In this document: piece by piece, positions 6,526 through 13,551 of the stretch
How positions within the stretch are numbered: position 1 is the stretch's first letter
Layout of the letters: every line of letters begins with the position of its first letter
Assembly: GCA_021823875.1 (NCBI GenBank)
Contig: JAKAMD010000033.1
Span: 1 to 16,266 of the forward strand
Source of the DNA: Pseudomonadota bacterium
GTDB taxonomy: Bacteria; Pseudomonadota; Alphaproteobacteria; Rhizobiales; Xanthobacteraceae
Length of the DNA: 16,266 nt
Direction of reading: 5' to 3'
Notes under the pieces: model-generated
What the model was told of the DNA's origin: nothing
Database searches by the model: none
What the model saw: the letters and a program-made list of their open reading frames with translations, nothing else
Position numbers and translations under genes: made by a program

Positions 6526-9363
6526 TCACCGGATGATCGTCTGTGGTGTCGGCTGCAGCCGACGGATCGGCGGCCCTATCCGATTGGTCGGCGGCGGGAC
6601 CCGCAGGATCGGCACGCAGCGCCCACGACGCAGCACCGTTCCCTGCGGACACTGCCGCACGATCGGCACGCAACGATCACCACGTCGGACTGTCCCTCGC
6701 GGGCATGTCCGGACGATAGGCACGCAGCGGCCACCACGCCGCACCGTCCCGCGTGGGCACTCCCGAACGATCGGGACGCAGCGATCACCACGACGCACCG
6801 TCCCCTGAGGACATAGCCGCGTTGGCGGCGGCACCATCACCGGCGGGGGCGGCGGCGGTGGCGGCGGCGGTTGGACGCTGCGCAGCACCGGCGTGCAGAA
6901 TGACGGCGGCACCTGGGCCGTCGCCGAAGCCGCATCGTCTCCCGGATTGACGTTCTGCGGCGAACCACCCGGGGCAAAGGTAATCCGGGCCCGGTTGGTC
7001 ACGGTGCATTGGCCATTGCCCTGCTGCGCGTTCAGGACGGTGACCGTGGCCCGCAACACCACCGTCTGTCCTGGTATGAGATGCACCAGTGGATGGGTGC
7101 ACTCGTAGCCACCGCCGCTGGCGACGCAGGCCCACGGTGCGGGGCCGAAGCTCGCCGCCGTACCGGGTTGCGGCTGGTCGAAGACCCTGATCAGGCCGTC
7201 GTAGACGCCGGGTCCGGTGTTGGTCACGACCACTCGATAGCCGCAACGCAGCGTCGTGGCGCTCAAGACCGAACAGGTTCCCGGATCGGCGAATTTTTCC
7301 AGCTTCAGGTTGGTGCGTTGCGGTTCCGGCCGGCACTCGGGCGCCGGGATCGTTGCCGTCGCACCGTCGCTGTCGTCTGCGGGGTTCGTGTTCCACTGCG
7401 AGCCGCCGGGGGCCCACGTGATGGAAGCGACATTGCGCAGACTGCAGTGATTGCGGAGGACATAGGCGTTCGGCACCCACACCACCACGAGCAGATACCT
7501 GCTGGCACCGGCGGGCAAGAAGCTCGCGGGACGCCAACAGTTGTAGCTCGCCGGGCCCGTGTTCCAGCAGGCCCAGGGCGGGGTTGGAGCAAAGCCCATG
7601 AGTGCGCCGGGCGGTGTTCCCGGCAAATGATCGTTGATCAGCAGCGGGCCGAAATAGGGGTCGGGTCCCGTGTTCCTGATCTGGATCACATAGCGGCAGG
7701 CCCAACCGGCACCCCGCGGGACGCAAGGCCCGCGCACGTGCTTGGTGAGCCGCAGATTGGTGTGCCAGTGGCCGCGCGGCGGCGGGAAGCGCGGCGGGAA
7801 TCCGGGCGGAATGATGCCAGGCGGATAGAAGCCCGGCGGCAGTTCGCCGCGGATTTCGAAACCCTCGCCGGAGCAAGGTTGCCAGATGGCGACGTCGCCC
7901 ATATGGCCGGCGTTCTGCGCATCGCCAAGCAGCCCGTCATAGTCGATGTAGTAGGCTTGCGTCGGCGGCACATTTTGCGGACGCACCAAGGCCGCGTCGT
8001 TGCCTTGCAGGCCGTGCACGTCGGCCGGTCCGGTGCCCTGATCGGGCATGTCCGGATTCTCGCTTGAGCGCAGGCGGCTGCCGGTCGACCACAAGGTCAT
8101 GTTGCAGCTACCGGGTTGCAGCATGCCGGTTTCCGGATCATGCGCGTAGCCGAGCGCAATACCGCCGTCGGCCTGGCGGAATTCCGACCGCATACCGATG
8201 GCGTATTCGTCGGCGTCCGGCGCCCACACGCTCGGCGTTGGCGGATCGTTGGGCGTCTTCAGGTGATAGCGCACCACCGATGATTTGCCGGACTCGGCAA
8301 AGACCGAATAATCGTAGCTGCCGCGCGGCGCACCGCGCTGCGCCAGAACCATGCGGCCCTGACCGTCGAACAGCATATCGGTGATCGGACCGTCACCGGG
8401 CAACGCAGTGGCATCGAGCTCCCAGCGCGGATCGCCAGCGAAGTCGCCGTTGTCGGCGATGCCAATCGACCAGACCTGCAAGCCGCCAGCAACCGCGTAG
8501 TAGAGCCGGCCGTTGTGAACGGCCATGCCCCAGACCATGCGGTCTTTTTGGGTATAGCCCCAGCTCGCCGGGTTCTCGCTGTCGAACAACGGACTGGTGA
8601 TGTCCATCACCTTTCCATCATCGGCCAGCGGCGCCATGCCGTGGGCGAGTCGGCCGTTGAGCCCGTGATCGAAATTGTCGAGCACCTGCCCGTCGGCGGA
8701 GATACGGTAGATCAAACCGTTGTCGAGATCGGACGCGAAGAACTGCCGATGCGCCTGATCGAACACGACGCCACCGACGCCGGGTCCGCTGTTGCCGGGC
8801 AGACTGGTGAAGGCCGAAACGGCACCGCTGGTGCCGTCGACCCGCCAGATTGTGCCGGGATTGCCGCCGGGCGCCGGACCGAATTGACCGGCCATGAATT
8901 GAGCGCCGGGCGCGCCTTTCTTCAGGCGATTGGGGAAGCCATCGCCGTCGGTATCGGGACCGACGATCTGGATGCCATAGGCCGAGGTGGCGCCGAGATA
9001 GACATTCGGTACCGGTTGACCAAGGCCGTCGTCGAGCGTGACGGCAAACACTTGGCCGACTTCGCCGGCGGTGAACTGCCGCTTGACGGGCGCCGGCGCA
9101 AGCTGGCCGTGCGGGCCTTCACCGAGCGATGAGAGCGAAAGAATCTCGGCGGACGGGCCTTGCGTGTCGATGAAGAAGTAATCGAGCGGGTCGGCGCCGG
9201 GAGGCACCGGCACATCGAGGGGCTTGATGCCCGAAAAGCCGGTCACCACGGCGTCGCCGCGTGCCAGCCCGGTGTCTTGTGCTTGGGCCTGTGAAAGACC
9301 GGTGGCCAGGAACGCGAAGAGAACCAGGCCCCATCTTAGTCGCAACAATCGTAATGTGGTCAC
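6526..9363 (-). CDS. Large secreted protein: propeller-like domain, two DUF11-like domains, proline tract and cysteine repeats
   Basis: The 945-residue product starts with a signal peptide (about 1-28, ending SQAQA before QD). Residues about 160-420 look like a beta-propeller, with recurring GTIWRVDG, GLIYRISADG and GRLYYAVAGG strands; a DTDGDGFPN motif near 140 resembles calcium-binding repeats. A Pro-rich linker leads to two DUF11-like domains (from about 535 and 685), each starting NLxLxK and containing NTGP and TFAPGGS/TWAPGGS motifs. Then come ten consecutive prolines (832-841) and four 18-residue repeats of type CPxGTVRRGxRCVPIVR (851-922). The protein is probably extracellular or surface-attached; no enzyme function is visible. 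The start is GTG, with AGAGGA nine bases upstream (9373-9378). A terminator lies just downstream. The DUF11 assignment is by motif, and the propeller is weaker. Confidence 0.75.
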   Translation of the reverse strand: MTTLRLLRLRWGLVLFAFLATGLSQAQAQDTGLARGDAVVTGFSGIKPLDVPVPPGADPLDYFFIDTQGPSAEILSLSSLGEGPHGQLAPAPVKRQFTAGEVGQVFAVTLDDGLGQPVPNVYLGATSAYGIQIVGPDTDGDGFPNRLKKGAPGAQFMAGQFGPAPGGNPGTIWRVDGTSGAVSAFTSLPGNSGPGVGGVVFDQAHRQFFASDLDNGLIYRISADGQVLDNFDHGLNGRLAHGMAPLADDGKVMDITSPLFDSENPASWGYTQKDRMVWGMAVHNGRLYYAVAGGLQVWSIGIADNGDFAGDPRWELDATALPGDGPITDMLFDGQGRMVLAQRGAPRGSYDYSVFAESGKSSVVRYHLKTPNDPPTPSVWAPDADEYAIGMRSEFRQADGGIALGYAHDPETGMLQPGSCNMTLWSTGSRLRSSENPDMPDQGTGPADVHGLQGNDAALVRPQNVPPTQAYYIDYDGLLGDAQNAGHMGDVAIWQPCSGEGFEIRGELPPGFYPPGIIPPGFPPRFPPPRGHWHTNLRLTKHVRGPCVPRGAGWACRYVIQIRNTGPDPYFGPLLINDHLPGTPPGALMGFAPTPPWACWNTGPASYNCWRPASFLPAGASRYLLVVVWVPNAYVLRNHCSLRNVASITWAPGGSQWNTNPADDSDGATATIPAPECRPEPQRTNLKLEKFADPGTCSVLSATTLRCGYRVVVTNTGPGVYDGLIRVFDQPQPGTAASFGPAPWACVASGGGYECTHPLVHLIPGQTVVLRATVTVLNAQQGNGQCTVTNRARITFAPGGSPQNVNPGDDAASATAQVPPSFCTPVLRSVQPPPPPPPPPPVMVPPPTRLCPQGTVRRGDRCVPIVRECPRGTVRRGGRCVPIVRTCPRGTVRRGDRCVPIVRQCPQGTVLRRGRCVPILRVPPPTNRIGPPIRRLQPTPQTIIR
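6598..6813 (-). repeat. Four tandem 54-bp repeats encoding an 18-residue cysteine motif
   Basis: Four in-frame units encode C-P-x-G-T-V-x(4)-R-C-V-P-I-[VL]-R-x. Each has two cysteines 11 residues apart and strong net positive charge. The units diverge slightly in sequence: Asp, Gly or Arg near position 10, and Gln or Arg at position 3. They directly follow the polyproline tract at the C-terminus of the large secreted protein. Confidence 0.9.
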
Positions 9364-9683
9364 GATACGGCGTCCTCTTGTGAGAGTTACTGCATCAGAA
9401 CGCTGCCGTTCTGATCGTCCGCCGAGCTCAGTCTGTCAAAAAGCTGTCGTCCTTTAGCCGCGGCATGTTCAAAAAAGCGGCGTCGACGACGGCCCATCAT
9501 AACCGATACAGGCGGACGCGCGAGTCCTTTGCATTGCAACAAATGTGCGTCGACGACGCGTGTTCGCCCCACAATGAGGCGCCCACGCACTGCCCTTACG
9601 GATGGGTCGCAGGGAACCGCGAATAGGTTCACGGCACGCGAGCGAGCTTCGATTTTCTTCAATGGCTAAGAATATTACGTTGA
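9364..9683. other. Intergenic region upstream of the large secreted-protein gene
   Basis: These 320 bases hold the promoter region of the large minus-strand gene and the 3' flank of SemiSWEET, also minus strand. A 12-base direct repeat GCGTCGACGACG occurs at 9480-9491 and 9547-9558. A minus-strand open frame is present but begins with TTG and has no Shine-Dalgarno. I see no RNA gene and no clear terminator after SemiSWEET. Confidence 0.5.
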
Positions 9684-9947
9684 TTAGCCGTGGCGCAGCT
9701 TCATCAGCAGGATCGGCGCCATCAGCCCCAGCGTCACCGCGCTGGAGCCGATCAGCGGCCAGTCGTGGAGGGCGAGCCCGTAGATAAGCCACAGCGCGAT
9801 GCCGAGCGTGAAGGCCGCCGTACCCGAAAGCGACAGCGCGCGGGTTTCGCGCTCGCGGATCACTTTGAGCGCCTGCGGCAGCCAGCACAGCGTGGTCAGC
9901 AAGGCGCCCAGCGCGCCGATGATGTCGATCAGCCGGAGAAGTCCCAT
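9684..9947 (-). CDS. SemiSWEET family sugar transporter
   Basis: The 87-residue product has three membrane helices (about 8-26, 37-58 and 63-84), the single triple-helix bundle of bacterial SemiSWEETs. The PQ-loop signature is clear: CWLPQALKVIR with Pro24-Gln25, followed by TRALSLSGTAAFTLGIALWLIYGL. SemiSWEETs work as homodimers in the inner membrane and move mono- or disaccharides down their gradient. The ATG at 9947 gives the standard N-terminus, though the Shine-Dalgarno is weak and the frame is open further upstream. It is divergent from the CWC-protein gene; only 61 bases separate the two starts, so their promoters must overlap. Confidence 0.9.
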   Translation of the reverse strand: MGLLRLIDIIGALGALLTTLCWLPQALKVIRERETRALSLSGTAAFTLGIALWLIYGLALHDWPLIGSSAVTLGLMAPILLMKLRHG

Positions 9948-10008
9948 GGCCTTGCCATAGCCGCGATTCGACGCTGCTATTATGACAGCCACCCGACCGG
10001 ATTCCGCG

Positions 10009-10212
10009 ATGACCAAAAAGCCCTCCCTCCGCCGCCTCGCCTGCGCCCGCTGCGGCACCGCATTCGAATGCGGCGCCGGCACCGGCGACTGTTGGTGCGC
10101 GCACGAGGACTACCGGCTGCCGCTCACCGCAGCCGGCGCCGCCGAGGACTGCCTGTGCCCGGCCTGCCTACGCAAGGCGGCGGAAACAGCCGGCGTGCTG
10201 CCCGCGCGCTGA
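10009..10212 (+). CDS. Cysteine-rich CWC family protein
   Basis: The 67-residue product has eight cysteines in two clusters: Cys12, 15, 21, 28 and 30, then Cys48, 50 and 53. The spacing C-x2-C-x5-C-x6-C-W-C with Trp29, followed by C-x-C-x2-C, matches the cysteine-rich CWC family, whose members probably bind zinc. Function is unknown. The ATG at 10009 gives the family-typical start a few residues before the first Cys pair; an in-frame ATG at 9982 would add nine residues and overlap the presumed shared promoter with SemiSWEET. The next gene, a GST, follows on the same strand 85 bases later. Confidence 0.8.
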   Translation: MTKKPSLRRLACARCGTAFECGAGTGDCWCAHEDYRLPLTAAGAAEDCLCPACLRKAAETAGVLPAR

Positions 10213-10297
10213 TCTCGCCACCGCGTGAGCGGGCGCGACAAAAGCTGCCGCCATGGCTATAGAAGGCGCCCCGCGCGTCCCCTAACCCGGAATTCCC

Positions 10298-10996
10298 ATG
10301 ATCGACTTTTACGCCCTGACCAGCCCGAACGTGCAAAAGATTTTCATCATGCTCGAGGAGTGCGGGCTGCCCTACAACACCAAGCTGGTCGATGTCTGGA
10401 AGGGCGAGCAGTTCACGCCGGAATTCACCAGGATCAATCCGCTGCAGAAGATTCCGGCGATCGTCGACAGCGACGGCCCGGCCGGTACGCCCTATACGGT
10501 GATCGAGTCGGGCGCGATCCTGCTCTATCTGGCCGAGAAGACCGGCAAGTTCATCCCGCACGATCCGATCAAGCGCTACGACGTGATCCAGTGGCTCATG
10601 GTGCAGATGGCCAATGTCGGACCGATGTCCGGCCAACTCATCCACTTCTCGCGTTTCGCGCCGCCACCGCAGGATTATGGCACCGCGCGCTACCGCAGCC
10701 AGGTCAACAAACTGTTCGACCTCTACGACCAGCGGCTGGCGAACCAGCCCTATGTCGTCGGCAACGACTACACCATCGCCGACATCGCCGCCTTTCCCTG
10801 GCTGCGCAATGTCCAGACGCTCGCCATGAAGATCGACAGCCGCCCGAATCTGAAAGCCTGGATTGATCGCATCACCGCGCGCGAGGCGGTCAAGCGCGCC
10901 TTTGCCAAGATCGGCGCCATCCAGTCGGCGCGCGACACCGCCACTGACGACGCCAAGGACCGCTTTTTCGCCCGCGGCAAATATGCGCTGACCTGA
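10298..10996 (+). CDS. YfcG/YghU-like glutathione S-transferase (disulfide-bond oxidoreductase type)
   Basis: The 232-residue product closely follows E. coli YfcG as I remember it. The N-terminal MIDFYALTSPNVQKI has Thr8 and Asn11 where Nu-class GSTs place their Thr/Asn glutathione thiolate contacts. Other shared features are KIPAIVD with the cis-proline (51-57), the Glu70-Ser71 pair in ESGAILLYLAEKTGKF, and LGPM-like VGPMSGQ in the helical domain, with YTIADIAAFPWL near 160-170. YfcG-type enzymes bind glutathione disulfide and act as disulfide reductases with little transferase activity. The C-terminal extension after about residue 210 (DTATDDAKDRFFARGKY) is usual in Rhizobiales members. A weak GGAA precedes the ATG. 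It stands alone downstream of the CWC gene. Confidence 0.9.
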   Translation: MIDFYALTSPNVQKIFIMLEECGLPYNTKLVDVWKGEQFTPEFTRINPLQKIPAIVDSDGPAGTPYTVIESGAILLYLAEKTGKFIPHDPIKRYDVIQWLMVQMANVGPMSGQLIHFSRFAPPPQDYGTARYRSQVNKLFDLYDQRLANQPYVVGNDYTIADIAAFPWLRNVQTLAMKIDSRPNLKAWIDRITAREAVKRAFAKIGAIQSARDTATDDAKDRFFARGKYALT

Positions 10997-11037
10997 GCGG
11001 GCGGCCACTGAGCGTCCGTCAACACACAAAAAGAGTT

Positions 11038-11055
11038 ATCCGGCGCAAGCCGGAT
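11038..11055. terminator. GNRA-capped hairpin after the GST gene
   Basis: ATCCGGC, loop GCAA, GCCGGAT is a perfect 7-bp stem about 40 bases after the GST stop. No T-run follows on the plus strand; on the minus strand AACTCTTTTTG follows. It may stabilise the GST mRNA end or block leftward transcription. Confidence 0.35.
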
Positions 11056-11161
11056 GCCACGGTCCCGACACGATGTCCGGCTAAGTCGAGTCCAATCGAA
11101 AACATAAAGGTTAATCGCGCGCGGCGCTTTCGGCGTCGCGCGTCTGTCGTATGAGCCAGCC

Positions 11162-13012
11162 ATGTTTGGCCTGTTCGAACGAAGGCTGCCACCAACCGCC
11201 GTGGCGGGGAGTGCCGAGCCGCCGCCCGGCCTGATCGCCTTCTATTGGCACTTCGCGCGCCAGGCCAAGGGCCTGTTCCTCGGCCTGTTTGCCGCCGGTT
11301 TCGTGGTGGCGTTGCTCGACGTCACCATCCCGGTGTTCATTGGCAAGGTGGTCACGCTGGTGACCACCACCAAGCCGGAAGACCTCCTGACGCAATCCTG
11401 GCCGCTGCTCGCCGGCATGGCGGCGGTGCTGCTCATCGCGCGGCCGGCCGCCATGACCTTGCAGCATCTGGTGATGAACCAGGCGATCGCCTGCAACGTG
11501 CAGAACCTGATCCGCTGGCAGAACCACTGGCACGTGGTGCGTCAATCCTGGTCGTTCTTTCAGAACGACTTCGCCGGCCGCATCGCCAACCGCGTGATGC
11601 AGACCGGCACGGCGATCCGCGAAAGCCTGGTCTCGCTGCTGACCGCGGTCTGGTTCGTCATCATCTACGGCACCGCGTCAATCATCCTGCTCGCCCATGC
11701 GGACCGCTGGCTGGCGCTGCCGGTGCTGCTGTGGTTCGCCGGCTACCTCGCCATGCTGCGTTTCTTCGTGCCGCAGATGCGCGACCGCGCCAAGAGCGTG
11801 TCGGAAGCGCGTTCGGCGCTCACCGGCCGCATCGTCGACAGCTACACCAACATCGTCACGGTGAAGCTGTTCGCGCGCGCCAAGGACGAGGACAGCTATG
11901 TGCGCGAGGCGGTGGACGAGCATACCGGCCGCTTCCACGAGCAGCTGCGCCTCAATACTTGGTTCGCGCTGACGCTGACGGTGCTCAACGCACTGTTGAT
12001 CACGCTCACCGGCGCCTTCGCCATCGCGCTTTGGCGCATGGGCCACGTCCAGGTCGGCGTGGTGGCCATGGCGCTGCCGATGACGATGCAGATCGTCGCC
12101 GCCTCCGGCTGGGTGGCCTGGCAGGTCACAGCCATCTTCGAGAACATCGGCGTGGTGCAGGAAGGCATGCTCAGCATTGCGCGCCCGCATATGCTCATCG
12201 ACAAGCCGGGCGCCGGCGAGTTGACCGTGCCGCACGGCGAAGTGCGCTTCGAGAACGTGCGCTTCGGCTACGGCCGCGACAGCGGCGTGCTTGGCGGCCT
12301 CTCCTTGGATGTGCAGCCGGGCGAGAAGATCGGCCTGGTCGGCCGGTCCGGCGCCGGCAAGTCGACGCTAGTCAATGTGTTGCTGCGCTTCTTCGATCTG
12401 GAATCCGGCCGCATCCTGATCGACGGCCAGGACATCGCCGGCGTCACGCAGGAATCGTTGCGCGCGCAGATCTCGGTGGTGACGCAGGACACCTCGCTGC
12501 TGCACCGCTCGATCGCCGACAACATCCGCTACGGCAAGCCGGAGGCGAGCGAAGCCGACATTATCGCCGCCGCCAAGATGGCGCATGCGCACGAATTCGT
12601 CCTGGAGCTCGAAGACCAGCTCGGCCGGCGCGGTTACGAGGCCCATGTCGGCGAGCGTGGCGTCAAGCTGTCCGGAGGCCAGCGCCAGCGCATCGCCATC
12701 GCGCGCGTCATCCTCAAGGACGCACCTATCCTGGTGCTCGACGAAGCCACTTCCGCGCTCGACAGCGAGGTGGAGGCTGCGATCCAGTCGAGCCTCGGCA
12801 CGCTGATGGCCGGCAAGACCGTGATCGCCATCGCGCACCGGCTCTCCACCATCGCGCAGATGGACCGGCTGGTGGTGCTGGAGCGCGGCCGCATCGTCGA
12901 GCAGGGTACGCACGAAGCGCTGTTGCGCGCGGGCGGCCATTACGCCGCGCTGTGGCGGCGCCAGTCCGGCGGCTTCATCGACGCTGCCCTGCCGCAGCAG
13001 GCGGCGGAGTAA
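11162..13012 (+). CDS. Type I ABC exporter half-transporter (fused permease and ATPase)
   Basis: The 616-residue product joins an N-terminal six-helix membrane domain (about 25-330) to a C-terminal nucleotide-binding domain. The ATPase motifs are complete: Walker A GRSGAGKST (394-402), Q-loop in VVTQDTSLLHRS, signature LSGGQRQRIAIAR (from 503), Walker B ILVLDE (523-528) with catalytic Glu528, D-loop SALDSE and switch His559 in AIAHRLST. It should act as a homodimer, or with another half, in the inner membrane, exporting a lipid, peptide or drug; the sequence alone does not fix the substrate. The ATG at 11162 has only a weak upstream ribosome site. Neighbours give no hint of a specific cargo, and there is no partner protease, membrane-fusion protein or second half nearby. 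Confidence 0.93.
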   Translation: MFGLFERRLPPTAVAGSAEPPPGLIAFYWHFARQAKGLFLGLFAAGFVVALLDVTIPVFIGKVVTLVTTTKPEDLLTQSWPLLAGMAAVLLIARPAAMTLQHLVMNQAIACNVQNLIRWQNHWHVVRQSWSFFQNDFAGRIANRVMQTGTAIRESLVSLLTAVWFVIIYGTASIILLAHADRWLALPVLLWFAGYLAMLRFFVPQMRDRAKSVSEARSALTGRIVDSYTNIVTVKLFARAKDEDSYVREAVDEHTGRFHEQLRLNTWFALTLTVLNALLITLTGAFAIALWRMGHVQVGVVAMALPMTMQIVAASGWVAWQVTAIFENIGVVQEGMLSIARPHMLIDKPGAGELTVPHGEVRFENVRFGYGRDSGVLGGLSLDVQPGEKIGLVGRSGAGKSTLVNVLLRFFDLESGRILIDGQDIAGVTQESLRAQISVVTQDTSLLHRSIADNIRYGKPEASEADIIAAAKMAHAHEFVLELEDQLGRRGYEAHVGERGVKLSGGQRQRIAIARVILKDAPILVLDEATSALDSEVEAAIQSSLGTLMAGKTVIAIAHRLSTIAQMDRLVVLERGRIVEQGTHEALLRAGGHYAALWRRQSGGFIDAALPQQAAE

Positions 13013-13091
13013 GCGCGCGCTCTTGCGCCGCGCCGGTCGCCGCCCATAATGCCGCGCGTTTCGTCACCCTGTTGCCATGGAAGCGGTCCCC

Positions 13092-13391
13092 ATGATCCTC
13101 GAAATCGCCCAGATCGATGTGAAGCCCGGCATGGAAAAAGACTTCGAAGCCGGCGTGCAAGCCGCCGTGCCGCTGTTCAAGCGCGCCAAAGGCTGCGCTG
13201 GCGTGACCTTGCAGCGCGCGCATGAGAACCCGCAGCGCTACCGGCTGTTCGTGCAATGGCAGACGCTGGAGAACCACACGGTCGACTTCCGCGAGTCCGC
13301 CGATTTCCAGGAATGGCGCAAGCTGGTCGGCCACTGCTTCGCGTCGCCGCCCAATGTCGAGCACGTCCGCGAAGTGCTGCACGGGTTTTGA
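13092..13391 (+). CDS. Antibiotic biosynthesis monooxygenase (ABM) fold protein
   Basis: The 99-residue product has the length and pattern of ABM/YgiN-like ferredoxin-fold dimers: a first strand MILEIAQIDVKPGMEKDFEAG, then GCAGVTLQR, RYRLFVQWQTLENHTVDFRES, and a C-terminal FQEWRKLVG helix. Members include quinol or heme monooxygenases and many of unknown role; catalytic residues cannot be assigned here. The ATG at 13092 is preferred to the in-frame ATG at 13077 because GGAAG lies about eight bases before it and the conserved strand then begins at the N-terminus. It follows the ABC gene by 79 bases on the same strand and may be cotranscribed. Confidence 0.88.
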   Translation: MILEIAQIDVKPGMEKDFEAGVQAAVPLFKRAKGCAGVTLQRAHENPQRYRLFVQWQTLENHTVDFRESADFQEWRKLVGHCFASPPNVEHVREVLHGF

Positions 13392-13423
13392 GATTAAATA
13401 AACTGCGGTTCTGAAAGCTGCTT

Positions 13424-13471
13424 GTCCCGGATGCGGTGCAGCGCGATAGCGGTGCACCGCTGATCCGGGAC
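13424..13471. repeat. Palindromic intergenic repeat, copy 1
   Basis: GTCCCGGAT plus GCGGTGCA (13424-13440) pairs with TGCACCGC (13453-13460) and ATCCGGGAC (13463-13471). This makes 17 bp with a two-base bulge around a 12-base loop. It may also terminate the convergent ABM and trpB2 genes. The GTCCCGG/CCGGGAC ends match copy 2 nearby. Confidence 0.75.
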
Positions 13472-13496
13472 CATACAGAGCTCGGAGTTTGCGACG

Positions 13497-13543
13497 GTCC
13501 CGGGTCTGCAGCGCACCACTGCGTGATGCACTGCGCCCGGGAC
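13497..13543. repeat. Palindromic intergenic repeat, copy 2
   Basis: GTCCCGGG (13497-13504) pairs perfectly with CCCGGGAC (13536-13543). The interior GCAG (13508-13511) and CTGC (13531-13534) extend the stem imperfectly. It shares its end motif and size with copy 1, 25 bases away, and lies just after the trpB2 stop. Confidence 0.7.
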
Positions 13544-13551
13544 AGGTCTTG

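Noticed and set aside
6598..6813. Tandem repeats considered as a CRISPR array
   Set aside because: The 54-bp units are contiguous, lack spacers and are in frame within a coding sequence encoding a cysteine motif.
7009..8067. Plus-strand open frame of 352 codons opposite the large secreted protein
   Set aside because: Antisense shadow; the minus-strand frame has a signal peptide, domains and repeats.
9387..9662. Minus-strand open frame in the gap upstream of the large secreted-protein gene
   Set aside because: It begins with TTG, has no Shine-Dalgarno and no recognisable motif, and overlaps the presumed promoter.
11245..13095. Second long plus-strand open frame across the ABC exporter gene
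   Set aside because: It is a frame-shifted shadow: the translation is Arg/Ala/His-rich with no motifs, while the other frame has complete Walker and signature motifs.
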